Source: Pseudomonadota bacterium
GTDB taxonomy: Bacteria > Chloroflexota > UBA6077 > JAJPGT01
Reading direction: 5' to 3'
NCBI GenBank assembly: GCA_021325655.1
Contig: JAJPGT010000079.1
Location: 1 to 38,203, forward strand
DNA length: 38,203 nt
The stretch's first letter is position 1. Every line of letters starts with the position of its first letter. The notes under the pieces were generated by a model that worked only from the letters and a program-made list of their open reading frames with translations, searched no databases and had not been told where the DNA came from. Below, one piece after another: positions 30,949 to 38,203 of the stretch. The position numbers were made by a program, and so were the translations under genes.

Positions 30949-33285
30949 TTGATCACGCGTATCTCTGCTCTTCTTGCGAGCTTCGTGCTCACGCTGGTAC
31001 TGGCTGTCCCGGTGTCCCCGCTCACTGCTCAGGCGGCTCCGCTCCACTCAGCCACCGAGTCGACCTCAGCCGCCTCAAGTGGGCGAGGGGATCAGTTCGG
31101 GGTGAACATGGGAGGCGGCGTATTCGATCAGTTCCGGGCTCAGGCACAGCGCCAGGCTGGCGCGGCCGGCGTCGGGGCCGGCTGGGTCCGCGAAGGCTGC
31201 GACTGGTCCAGCGTCGAGCCCTCGCCTGGCCAGTGGACCTGGAGCGCCTGCGACAGCCTGATGTCCGACTCTAAAGCCGCCGGGCTGCAGCCGCTGCTCC
31301 AGTTCTTCTACTCCGTCCCCTGGTGCACTACCGCCGACGTCCCCGGCCTGTCGGTCGGGACGATCGCCCACTATCCCCCCTGCGATTACACCCAGTATGA
31401 AGACTTCATCTTCCATCTGGTCAGCCGCTACGGTCCCAACAGCAACGGGCTGGCCGATGGCGACCCGAACTACGGCCAGAACCTGGTCCACTACTGGGAG
31501 GTGGGCAACGAGCCAGACGTGAAGGGCTCCTTCCTGCTGCCAGGTTCGATTCCGGAGTCGCAGGCCGCTTCGACCTATGCCCTGATCCTGTATCACGCCC
31601 ACTCGGCGATCAAGCGGGCCGATTCGAGCGCACAGGTGCTGTTCGGCGGGCTGGCCCTCAACCTGGGCAGCACCAGCCCCACCTACCGGTCGACGTTCTT
31701 CCAGGATGTACTGAACGATCCGACCTATCCCGGGGCGAGGTATTTCGACATCGCCAACTTCCACAACTACGGCAGCAAGCTGGACGCACTCAACAAGATG
31801 AACGCTGTCCGGGCCAACCTGGCCAGCGTCGGCGCCTCCAAGCCGGTCTGGATCACCGAGGCGGGCTATCCCTCGGACACGAGCCGCCAGAGTCTCACGA
31901 GCTACTATCCGACAGGTGAGGCGGGCCAGGCAGCCTACCTGCAGGACCTGCTGTTCTACAGCATCTCGCCCGACGTGGGTGCGGCCAAGGTGTTCTGGTT
32001 TGACTCAGAGGATACGGCCACCGATACCACCGCGTACTGCACCGATGGCCTGCTGTACATCTCCGGCTACCAGTGCAACCAGCGCGGCCCGGCCCCGAGC
32101 AATGCCACCCTGGTCGCCAAGCAGGCGGTGGCCACCTACACCAACGTCATCGCCCTAACCGATTCCACCCCGCCGACAGCCGCGCTGGCCAGCCCGGCTC
32201 CGAACAGCCAGGTGAGGGGTAAAGTCATCCTGACTGCCACCGCCGGGGACAACATCGGCCTGGCCAAGGTCGAGTTCTACGTGGATGGTGCCCTGCTCCA
32301 GACCGACCTCTACCCGCCCTACGAGGCCGGCTGGGATACGACCACACTACCTGCCGCTTCGACCCACACCATTGTGGTCAAAGCCTACGACCTGCTCTGG
32401 AATGTCACCTCCTCCGCCCCGGTGACACTCACTGTGCAGGATACCACCGCGCCGACCGTGGCGCTGACCAGCCCAACCCCGGGCAGCACTGTCACGGGCC
32501 TGGTTCCCCTGACCGCGACCGCCTCTGACAACGTCGGGGTCACCAAGGTCGACTTCTTCGTCAATAGCACGCTGATCGGCACCGCCACGGCTGCCCCGTA
32601 CACCGTCAATTGGGACACCACGTCGTATCGCCAGGGGACGACCTATTCGCTGTACGCCCGGGCCTACGACGCCGCCGGCAACAGCACTAAGTCCGCCGTC
32701 GTCAGCGTCACCCTCGCCGATACCGTCGCCCCCACCACCACCGTCTCGTCGCCGTGGAATGGCGCCACGGTCACCGGGACGGTCAATATCCAGGCGACCG
32801 CGGGGGACAACGTCGGGGTGACCAAGGTGGAGTTCTACGTGGACGGGAGCTTGCTCGGGACGGATACCACCCGGACGTACAGCACGAGCTGGAACACCAC
32901 CGGGCTGACGCAGGGCTCGACGCACACCCTGACCACCAAGGCCTACGATGCTGCTGGCAATGTCGGCCTGTCTGCCCCGGTCACCGTCACGATCCGCGAT
33001 GTGACGGCTCCCACCGTCCAGATCACCTCGCCCGACGATGGCAGCACGGTGACTCGTGGGACCACGGTCACGGTGACGGCGACTGCATCGGACAACGTGG
33101 GGGTGACCAAGGTCATCTTCAAGCTCAACGGAAGTGCCCGCTGCACCGTCACCGCGGCTCCCTACACCTGCACCTGGAGCGTGCCGATGACGACAGGAGT
33201 GCAGTACACCTGGACCGCGGAGGCGTACGACGCAGCCGGCAACCATACCACCTCTCCAGGGGTAACGGTCACCACCTCCAAGTGA
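30949..33285 (+). CDS. Secreted clan-A-like glycoside hydrolase with four Ig-like domains
   Basis: A 778-residue protein. Signal peptide about 1-29 (MITRISALLASFVLTLVLAV). A TIM-barrel glycoside hydrolase domain (about 45-395) has the acid/base Glu in YWEVGNEPD (E188) and a nucleophile-like Glu in VWITEAGYPSD (E304), the pattern of retaining clan GH-A enzymes such as GH5 or GH39. Cys pairs in SVPWCTT, YPPCDY, AYCTDG and GYQCNQ could form disulfides. Four Ig-like domains of about 93 residues follow, with DNVGVTKVEFYVDG and TLTTKAYDAAGN. TTG 30949 is the preferred start because GGAG lies 6 nt upstream and it begins the signal peptide; GTG 30931 is the alternative. Substrate unknown, probably a plant or self-made polysaccharide. 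A paralogue follows. Confidence 0.83.
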   Translation: MITRISALLASFVLTLVLAVPVSPLTAQAAPLHSATESTSAASSGRGDQFGVNMGGGVFDQFRAQAQRQAGAAGVGAGWVREGCDWSSVEPSPGQWTWSACDSLMSDSKAAGLQPLLQFFYSVPWCTTADVPGLSVGTIAHYPPCDYTQYEDFIFHLVSRYGPNSNGLADGDPNYGQNLVHYWEVGNEPDVKGSFLLPGSIPESQAASTYALILYHAHSAIKRADSSAQVLFGGLALNLGSTSPTYRSTFFQDVLNDPTYPGARYFDIANFHNYGSKLDALNKMNAVRANLASVGASKPVWITEAGYPSDTSRQSLTSYYPTGEAGQAAYLQDLLFYSISPDVGAAKVFWFDSEDTATDTTAYCTDGLLYISGYQCNQRGPAPSNATLVAKQAVATYTNVIALTDSTPPTAALASPAPNSQVRGKVILTATAGDNIGLAKVEFYVDGALLQTDLYPPYEAGWDTTTLPAASTHTIVVKAYDLLWNVTSSAPVTLTVQDTTAPTVALTSPTPGSTVTGLVPLTATASDNVGVTKVDFFVNSTLIGTATAAPYTVNWDTTSYRQGTTYSLYARAYDAAGNSTKSAVVSVTLADTVAPTTTVSSPWNGATVTGTVNIQATAGDNVGVTKVEFYVDGSLLGTDTTRTYSTSWNTTGLTQGSTHTLTTKAYDAAGNVGLSAPVTVTIRDVTAPTVQITSPDDGSTVTRGTTVTVTATASDNVGVTKVIFKLNGSARCTVTAAPYTCTWSVPMTTGVQYTWTAEAYDAAGNHTTSPGVTVTTSK

Positions 33286-33305
33286 TCGTCGTCTGACCCC
33301 GCGTG

Positions 33306-33340
33306 TGCGCCTCCTGCCGAATCTCTCGGCAGGAGGCGCA
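33306..33340 (+). terminator. Terminator 1 after the Ig-domain hydrolase
   Basis: A perfect 15-bp stem (33306-33320 with 33326-33340) and a 5-nt loop, beginning 21 nt after the stop. CTTTC follows. This is one of the most stable hairpins in the window. Confidence 0.8.
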
Positions 33341-33349
33341 GCTTTCAGA

Positions 33350-33389
33350 GGATCGGAACGCTCGGGGTGGTGTCCAGGCGTTCCGATCC
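33350..33389 (+). terminator. Terminator 2 after the Ig-domain hydrolase
   Basis: A perfect 12-bp stem GGATCGGAACGC (33350-33361) with 33378-33389 and a 16-nt loop, 9 bp after the first hairpin. TTCAC follows. It is a backup that insulates the second hydrolase gene. Confidence 0.7.
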
Positions 33390-33590
33390 TTCACGCTGGG
33401 CGACGGATAGCATCCTTCCCGGCGAGGGGCGATTCGCTCGCGTTTACCTCTCTATAAAGTAGCGGCAATGTGAGACTGGTACGCTATTGTAGGAGTAGAA
33501 CTGTTGAAGACGTCGCTGAGGCCCTGTGAGCTTCGCCAATGGCTGGATTTGTGACGATTCTGAAACGTATTGGCCCATAGGAGCTGGAGC
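33390..33590 (+). other. Leader region of the second hydrolase gene
   Basis: A TATAAA element at 33453-33458 and TATTGT at 33485-33490 are possible -10 boxes without good -35 partners. The 11-bp TTTACA repeats seen before the first hydrolase are not present here. I see no gene. Confidence 0.3.
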
Positions 33591-34901
33591 ATGAATGGCC
33601 AAGATTCACTGGCACGGACTTCGTGGCTATGCAGCGCCGAGCTGAGGCGCCCGGTAGATCCTCGGGTTACGCCTCGCGCACGGCAGGTGCTCCTGCCGCT
33701 GTCCCTGCTGCTGAGCGCGCTCCTGGCCCTCGTGTGGTTGTTCCCAACGACAGCGGGAGCGCAGGCCGCACCGAGCGGCGCAGACGTGTATGGCATCAAC
33801 TTCAACGGGGTTCATCAGGGGCCGAACAAGCTCCAGGCGCTGATGCTGATCCACCAGGCCGGCGTGGTCTGGATCCGAGGGGTACCGTGCAACTGGCGCG
33901 ACGTGCAGCCGCGTCCCGGGCAATGGAACTGGAGCGCCTGCGACGAGAATCTGAACGACGTCACGAGCGTGGGGATGCAGCCGGTGGTGCTGTTCTCCTA
34001 TTCCACCTCCTGGTGCACCACGGCCAGTCCCGGTGCACGGAGCCTGCACTGGTACCCGCCATGTGATTACCAGCAGTTCTCCAACTTCGTATTTCACCTG
34101 GTGGCCCGCTATGGCGCGACGCCCCACCCCGAGCTGGAGGGCGACGGCGGCGGCCCCTATGGCCAGGGCAAGGTCCAGTACTGGGAAGTTGGCAATGAGC
34201 CGGACGTGCCCGGTTCGCTCGCGCTTCCCGCGGGCAGCTCGCCGCAGGATGCCGCCAGCATCTACGCGCATCTCCTGCGCGCCGCGCACGATGCGATCAA
34301 GTCCGCGGATCCGAACGCGCAAATCCTGATCGGGGGGCTGGCGCACGGTGGCGGCGCAGGCCAGACACAGCGCCCGGATTTCCTGCGGGCGGTTCTGGCC
34401 GATCCCACGTACCCCGGTGGCGAGAGCTTCGACGTGATGAACTTCCACACCTACGGCGATCAGGCGACGTTCCAGCAGGAGCTGCAGTCGGTGCACGCGG
34501 CATTCGCCCAGGCCGGGGTGCCGGAGAAGCCGATCTGGGTGACCGAGGCCGGACACGCCTCCGATCCAAACCACCCCAGCTTCCAGTTCGCCGACCCGCG
34601 CTACGCCAACACCGAGGCCGGACAGGCGAACTGGATCCAGGACATGCTTCCGTACATCGTGTCACAGGGCGTCCAGCGCGTCTTCTACTACACCATTGCC
34701 GACGACCCGCTGGACACATCAACGAAATACTGCACCGATGGCCTGCTGTACATCCCCGGCTACCAGTGCAACCAGGCCGGGCCGGCGCCCCAGGACGCCA
34801 CCTGGACCCCGAAGCAGGGGTTTGCGACCTTCGCAAGCCTGCTCGCCGGGCCAGCCCCCACGCCGGCGGCTCCGGCTGCCGAGGCACAGCCCAGCCAGTA
34901 G
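33591..34901 (+). CDS. Secreted clan-A-like glycoside hydrolase, catalytic domain only
   Basis: A 436-residue paralogue of the preceding enzyme. After a 30-residue basic N-terminus there is one hydrophobic segment (about 33-52, VLLPLSLLLSALLALVWLFP) ending in a TTAGAQA cleavage-like site. The barrel keeps YWEVGNEPD (E203) and WVTEAGHASD (E319), with exactly the 116-residue spacing of the first enzyme. Shared blocks are QWNWSACD, SWCTTA, YPPCDY, FVFHLVARYG and YCTDGLLYIPGYQCNQ. It lacks the Ig domains and ends in a Pro/Ala tail. AGGAG lies 7 nt before the ATG; an in-frame TTG is 7 codons upstream. It sits behind a double terminator, so it probably has its own promoter. Confidence 0.82.
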   Translation: MNGQDSLARTSWLCSAELRRPVDPRVTPRARQVLLPLSLLLSALLALVWLFPTTAGAQAAPSGADVYGINFNGVHQGPNKLQALMLIHQAGVVWIRGVPCNWRDVQPRPGQWNWSACDENLNDVTSVGMQPVVLFSYSTSWCTTASPGARSLHWYPPCDYQQFSNFVFHLVARYGATPHPELEGDGGGPYGQGKVQYWEVGNEPDVPGSLALPAGSSPQDAASIYAHLLRAAHDAIKSADPNAQILIGGLAHGGGAGQTQRPDFLRAVLADPTYPGGESFDVMNFHTYGDQATFQQELQSVHAAFAQAGVPEKPIWVTEAGHASDPNHPSFQFADPRYANTEAGQANWIQDMLPYIVSQGVQRVFYYTIADDPLDTSTKYCTDGLLYIPGYQCNQAGPAPQDATWTPKQGFATFASLLAGPAPTPAAPAAEAQPSQ

Positions 34902-35182
34902 ACCGGGCCGCCCGGCGCGGGACCGGAGCCTGCTCGGCCAGCCGATACCCGTCTGGCTGGTTCCTGGCCCCCACCCCGCGCTCACCCGGGAGACAGGGGA
35001 CACCGGCGGGAAGGGCAGGCCCCCAGGGAAGCACGCCGGCGCGCGTCGATGTGCCCACCGCGCTACCATACCTCCCGACCGGGCCGTTGCCCGGCCTTGC
35101 CACGGGTACTGGCCCGATCGCCTGGCAGCTCTTGGGAGAGAGCGGCACGGGCAGCACGCTGTGAACCTGGAGAGGGCACGAC
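34902..35182. other. Intergenic region with two weak hairpins
   Basis: These 281 bp hold two short hairpins: CCAGCC/GGCTGG (34938-34943 with 34955-34960, followed by TTCC) and CCGGGC/GCCCGG (35079-35084 with 35089-35094). The first may end the hydrolase transcript. No gene or clear promoter was found. Confidence 0.3.
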
Positions 35183-36016
35183 ATGACTGCGAACGATCCC
35201 TCCGCACCCGGCACGTCTCCTGGGCCGGCGCGCCTGCTCGATGCTCTGCGCCTCGACGGCCGGGTGGCCTTCATCACCGGGGCCGGCTCGGCCCGCGGGA
35301 TCGGCCGCGCCATAGCGGAGATCTTCGCCGCCGCGGGCGCGGCGGTTGGGCTAGCAGACCTGGATGGGGCCGGCGCCGAGGCCAACGCCGCGGCGCTGCG
35401 ACGTCTGGGCAGCCGAGCGCACGGGGTGCAGCTCGACGTGACCGACCCGGCCTCCGTCGCCCGGGCGGTGGCGACGGTCGAGCAGGCGCTCGGCCCGATC
35501 GACGTCCTGGTCAACAACGCTGGAGTAACCAGCTCCACCCCGATCTGGGAGCTGAGCCCCGGCGAGTTCGACCAGGTGCTGAGCGTCAATGTCCGCGGCG
35601 GATTCCTCTGCTTGCGGGCGGTGCTGCCCGGGATGATGCAGCGTCGCTCCGGCTCAATCATCTGGCTCAGCAGCGTCGCCGGCAAGCAGGGCGGCGGGGT
35701 GTTCGGCAGCAGCCATTACGCCGCCAGCAAGGCGGCGGTGATCGGGCTGTGCCAGGGAGTAGCCCGCGAGCTGGGCCCCTACGGCATTCGCAGCAACGCC
35801 ATCGCGCCCGGCCTAGTGCTGACCGGGCTGGTCGCCCGCAGCAGTAGCCCGGAGCTGGAGGACCAACTCCACCAGCGGGTGGCGAGCGCTGTCCCGCTCC
35901 GCCGCGCCGCCCAGCCCGAGGACGTCGCCTACGCCGCGCTCTACCTCGCCTCCGACGCCTCGGCCTACGTTACCGGGGAAATCCTGGATGTCAACGGCGG
36001 CGCCTACTTCGACTAG
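35183..36016 (+). CDS. SDR-family NAD(P)-dependent oxidoreductase
   Basis: A 277-residue classical short-chain dehydrogenase. A 25-residue N-terminal extension rich in Pro/Ala precedes the fold. It has the nucleotide motif TGAGSARGIGRAIAE (a TGxxxGxG variant with an extra Ala-Arg), LADLDG for adenine-ribose binding, VNNAGVTSS, the catalytic Ser in IIWLSSVAG, YxxxK in HYAASKAAV, and the C-terminal ITGxxxxVDGG equivalent YVTGEILDVNGGAYF. The Asp after beta-2 suggests NAD+ preference. GAGAGG lies upstream of the ATG. Its substrate is not predictable; fatty acyl, sugar or polyol dehydrogenases all share this layout. Confidence 0.92.
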   Translation: MTANDPSAPGTSPGPARLLDALRLDGRVAFITGAGSARGIGRAIAEIFAAAGAAVGLADLDGAGAEANAAALRRLGSRAHGVQLDVTDPASVARAVATVEQALGPIDVLVNNAGVTSSTPIWELSPGEFDQVLSVNVRGGFLCLRAVLPGMMQRRSGSIIWLSSVAGKQGGGVFGSSHYAASKAAVIGLCQGVARELGPYGIRSNAIAPGLVLTGLVARSSSPELEDQLHQRVASAVPLRRAAQPEDVAYAALYLASDASAYVTGEILDVNGGAYFD

Positions 36017-36127
36017 CGCTCTGACGGGCGTGGATTCACACCCTGGGCGTACCCTCTAGCGGTGCTGGCCCCCGAATCGAGCGACCTGAGCCGCACGCTG
36101 GCAGCGGGATGAGAAAGAGGCGCGCCG

Positions 36128-36229
36128 ATGCTCCATCGGATAGGTGTCCTGCTGGGCTATCTCGGCATCGCGCTGGTCGCGATTCTGCTCGGACTGCTCA
36201 TCAGCGGAGGCATTACCGGCACGCACTGA
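36128..36229 (+). CDS. Small single-helix membrane peptide (33 residues)
   Basis: A 33-residue open frame, MLHRIGVLLGYLGIALVAIL then LGLLISGGITGTH, ending in TGA. It is a single membrane helix (about 5-26) after a short basic start. GAGG lies 5 nt before the ATG, within an upstream AAAGAGG. It is placed between the SDR and amidase genes on the same strand. Small membrane peptides of this kind are often overlooked; function is unknown. Coding status rests on the ribosome site and the clean helix. Confidence 0.5.
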   Translation: MLHRIGVLLGYLGIALVAILLGLLISGGITGTH

Positions 36230-36375
36230 CCGGCTCCACCGCCTGGCTGTCCTGAGTAGCGCCCTGCGTTCCGCACCGGGCAGGTCGGTTGCTGCTTCAC
36301 GCCACGCTTGCCACAATGGGGCACCATCGCCACCGCCGGGATTCCGGACCGTGGCGCGCGAGCGAGGAGGTGCCC

Positions 36376-37797
36376 GTGGCGTCAACCGACCTCTGTTTCC
36401 TGCCGGCCACCGCGCTGGCCGCCGCTATCCGCGCGCGCGAGGTTTCGCCGGTTGAGGTGGTCGACGCAGTGCTCGCCCGGATCGAGCGGCTCAACCCCGC
36501 ACTCGGCGCCTACATCACCGTGACCGCCGATCAGGCGCGGGCCGACGCCCGACGCGCCGAGACGGCTGTGACGCGGGGCGAGCCGCTCGGCCCGATCCAC
36601 GGGGTGCCGGTGGGGATCAAGGACCTGATCAATATGCGCGGGGCGCCCAACACCCGCGGCTCGCTTATCTACAAGGACTACTGGCCCGAGGAGGACGCAC
36701 CCAGCGTCGCCCGCCTGCGCGCCGCGGGCGGCATCCTGCTCGGCAAGACGAACACCCCGGAGTTCGGCCACCGCGGCTCGACCGACAACCGGGTCTATGG
36801 TCCCTGCCGCAACCCGTGGCGGCTCGACCGCACCCCCGGCGGCTCCAGCGGCGGTGCCGCCGCGGCGGCCGCGGCCGGCCTGGGCCAGCTCCAGCTCGGC
36901 ACCGATGGCGCCGGGTCCGTGCGCATCCCGGCCGCGTTCTCGGGCATCGTCGGGCTGAAGCCACAGCACGGCCGCGTCCCGGTCTCTCCAACGGGCTACC
37001 TGGAGAGTATCTCCCACGTCGGGCCGATGGCCCGCACCGTCCGCGATGTCGCGCTGATGCTCGACGTGATCGCCGGCCCGGACGACCGCGACCGCTTCTC
37101 GCTACCGGCGAGCGGGGCGAGCTACCTGCGCGCCTGCGAAGGCGGCATCCAGGGACTGCGCGTGGCCTGGAGCCCCGACCTGGGCTACGCGACCGCCGCC
37201 CCGGAGATCCTGCGGCTCTGCCAGGCAGCCGCGCAGCGGTTCGCGGAGCTGGGCGCGCACGTGGAAGAGGCCTCGCCCGGGTTCCCCGACCCGCACGCCG
37301 AGATCGAGTATCCGATCTTCTACGGGGGGCTGGGAACGCAGATTCGCGATCTCCCGCGCGAGCAGTGGCCGCTGCTCGATCCGCTCCTGCTAGAGATCGA
37401 GCGCGAGACGCGTGGCCTGACGTTCGACGACTGGATCCGAGCGCAGATGGCCCGTGCTCGGCTGTGGGACACGACCCGGCGCTTCTTCGAGCGCTATGAC
37501 CTGCTGCTCACGCCAACAGAGCCGATCCCCGCGTTCGACATTCGGTTGGAGGGGCCGAGCGACGTCCTCGGCCGGCCGGGCGCGCGCCTGGCCTGGACAC
37601 CGTTCACCTACCCCTTCAACCTGACACAGCAGCCGGCGATCAGCGTCCCCTGCGGCTTCACCAGCGAGGGACTGCCGGCTGGGCTCCAGATCGTCGGCCG
37701 CCGCCACGATGAGGCGACGGTGCTGCGGGCAGCGGCCGCGTATGAGGACAGCACCGACTGGAAGGAGCGCCGGCCGCCGGAGGAGCTGCCGGGGTGA
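36376..37797 (+). CDS. Amidase, amidase-signature family
   Basis: A 473-residue hydrolase. The Ser-cisSer-Lys triad is visible: K82 in GVPVGIKDLI, cis-Ser S157 in TPGGSSGGAAA and nucleophile S181 in GTDGAGSVRIPAAF. The 24-residue gap between the serines is standard for the family. Further blocks are GKTNTPEFGHRGSTDN and LLLTPTEPIPAFD. It hydrolyses carboxylic amides; amide, aryl-acylamide and peptide-amide substrates are all possible. GatA is unlikely because GatB and GatC genes are absent here. The start is GTG 36376, with GGAGG 5 nt upstream; the upstream frame adds unrelated residues. It overlaps the next gene as GTGA. Confidence 0.92.
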   Translation: MASTDLCFLPATALAAAIRAREVSPVEVVDAVLARIERLNPALGAYITVTADQARADARRAETAVTRGEPLGPIHGVPVGIKDLINMRGAPNTRGSLIYKDYWPEEDAPSVARLRAAGGILLGKTNTPEFGHRGSTDNRVYGPCRNPWRLDRTPGGSSGGAAAAAAAGLGQLQLGTDGAGSVRIPAAFSGIVGLKPQHGRVPVSPTGYLESISHVGPMARTVRDVALMLDVIAGPDDRDRFSLPASGASYLRACEGGIQGLRVAWSPDLGYATAAPEILRLCQAAAQRFAELGAHVEEASPGFPDPHAEIEYPIFYGGLGTQIRDLPREQWPLLDPLLLEIERETRGLTFDDWIRAQMARARLWDTTRRFFERYDLLLTPTEPIPAFDIRLEGPSDVLGRPGARLAWTPFTYPFNLTQQPAISVPCGFTSEGLPAGLQIVGRRHDEATVLRAAAAYEDSTDWKERRPPEELPG

Positions 37798-38203
37798 AGC
37801 GGGCCTGTCTCGCCCTGGCGCTGCTGTACCTGCTGCTGCCGGGCCATCCGAGCGCCTGGTCCACGGGGCTGCCGCTCGGCCCGTTCTGGCTCGCCCTCGG
37901 CATCGCGCTCGTCGTCGGCTGGATCGCGCTCGGGGTGGGACACCCGAGCATCCCCGGCGGCCCCCAGCTGTGGCGGGCGCTCGCCCTGCTCCTGGCACTG
38001 CTGTGCCTGGCGAAGCTGGCCGCCTGGTCCGTCTCCCCCACCCCGGGCCTGGTCGCTCGCTACTACACCTTTGACGAAGGGCAGCGGCTCGCCACCCCGG
38101 AGCGCTCGACCGATTTCCTCTGGCTCCCAGACGCCACCCGCATCGACCGACGGCTGGGGCTCAGCGGTGAGGGCTTCCCGCTGTACTTCTTCAACAACAA
38201 CCA
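37794..38203 (+). CDS. Membrane protein with extracytoplasmic domain (partial, 5' end)
   Basis: The frame starts at GTG 37794, overlapping the amidase stop as GTGA with GGAGGAG about 9 nt upstream, and runs off the right edge after 136 codons. Three hydrophobic stretches (about 4-20, 28-48 and 61-78) are followed by a soluble part beginning SPTPGLVARYYTFDEGQ, then TDFLWLPDATRIDRRLGLS. GLVARYYxxxE resembles the start of a PA14-like beta-sandwich found in surface glycan-acting proteins, but too little is seen to be sure. It probably forms an operon with the amidase. Confidence 0.7.
   Translation, partial: MKRACLALALLYLLLPGHPSAWSTGLPLGPFWLALGIALVVGWIALGVGHPSIPGGPQLWRALALLLALLCLAKLAAWSVSPTPGLVARYYTFDEGQRLATPERSTDFLWLPDATRIDRRLGLSGEGFPLYFFNNN

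Noticed and set aside
33490..33560. Short TTG-started upstream frame before the second hydrolase
   Set aside because: AGGAG is followed 8 nt later by a 16-codon frame, but there is no sequence sign of a leader-peptide mechanism such as a codon run or attenuator hairpins.
1..38203. CRISPR arrays, tRNA, rRNA, insertion sequences, phage genes
   Set aside because: No regularly spaced direct repeats, no tRNA-like cloverleaf, no transposase or phage structural motifs were seen on either strand.

Overview
The window is GC-rich chromosomal DNA (roughly two thirds G+C) with strong GC3 bias, frequent GTG and TTG starts, lipoprotein signal peptides, an actinobacterial/Chloroflexi-style T-box leader and many secreted beta-propeller and Ig-repeat proteins. 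The gene families point to a Chloroflexota bacterium, perhaps of the Thermomicrobia type. That assignment is inference from gene content only. I see no rRNA, tRNA, CRISPR array, prophage or intact insertion sequence.

Layout. 1-5.8 kb holds surface and secreted proteins: the start of an unidentified membrane or exported protein running off the left edge, a seven-blade FG-GAP propeller, a divergent SBBP-repeat propeller with a C-terminal beta-sandwich, and an Asn-rich secreted protein. 6.1-12.3 kb is a polysaccharide locus: a hexapeptide acyltransferase on the plus strand faces a four-gene minus-strand operon with overlapping ends (flippase, GT4 glycosyltransferase, TPR membrane protein, O-antigen ligase/polymerase). 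12.3-17.3 kb holds an NHL lipoprotein, methylthioribose kinase followed by a shortened P-loop ATPase, a COG4091 homoserine-dehydrogenase-like/SAF protein, and a GntR-type winged helix fused to a receiver domain. 17.6-24.4 kb holds glpX coupled to an orphan solute-binding lipoprotein, ilvB under a T-box riboswitch, and an apparently leaderless oligopeptide-binding protein. 24.5-26 kb is a minor region with a decayed PIN-domain gene, a small zinc-ribbon pair and a small membrane protein. 26.3-30.1 kb holds the two E1 subunits of a 2-oxoacid dehydrogenase, homoserine dehydrogenase and pterin carbinolamine dehydratase. 30.1-38.2 kb holds a DUF6941 protein, two tandem paralogous secreted glycoside hydrolases (one with four Ig-like domains), an SDR oxidoreductase, a 33-residue membrane peptide, an amidase and the start of a membrane protein.

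How the parts may work together. Two themes stand out: building and remodelling the cell surface (polysaccharide assembly operon, propellers, paired hydrolases), and amino-acid or central metabolism (ilvB, hom, mtnK, E1 subunits, glpX). The least ordinary items are the GntR-REC fusion, the 11-bp-period TTTACA repeats upstream of the first hydrolase, the lipoprotein frame that seems to need an ATT start just after glpX, the T-box with a probable isoleucine specifier, and the region between two consecutive terminators near 4.9-5.07 kb. I found no clear evidence of a wholly new multi-gene system.
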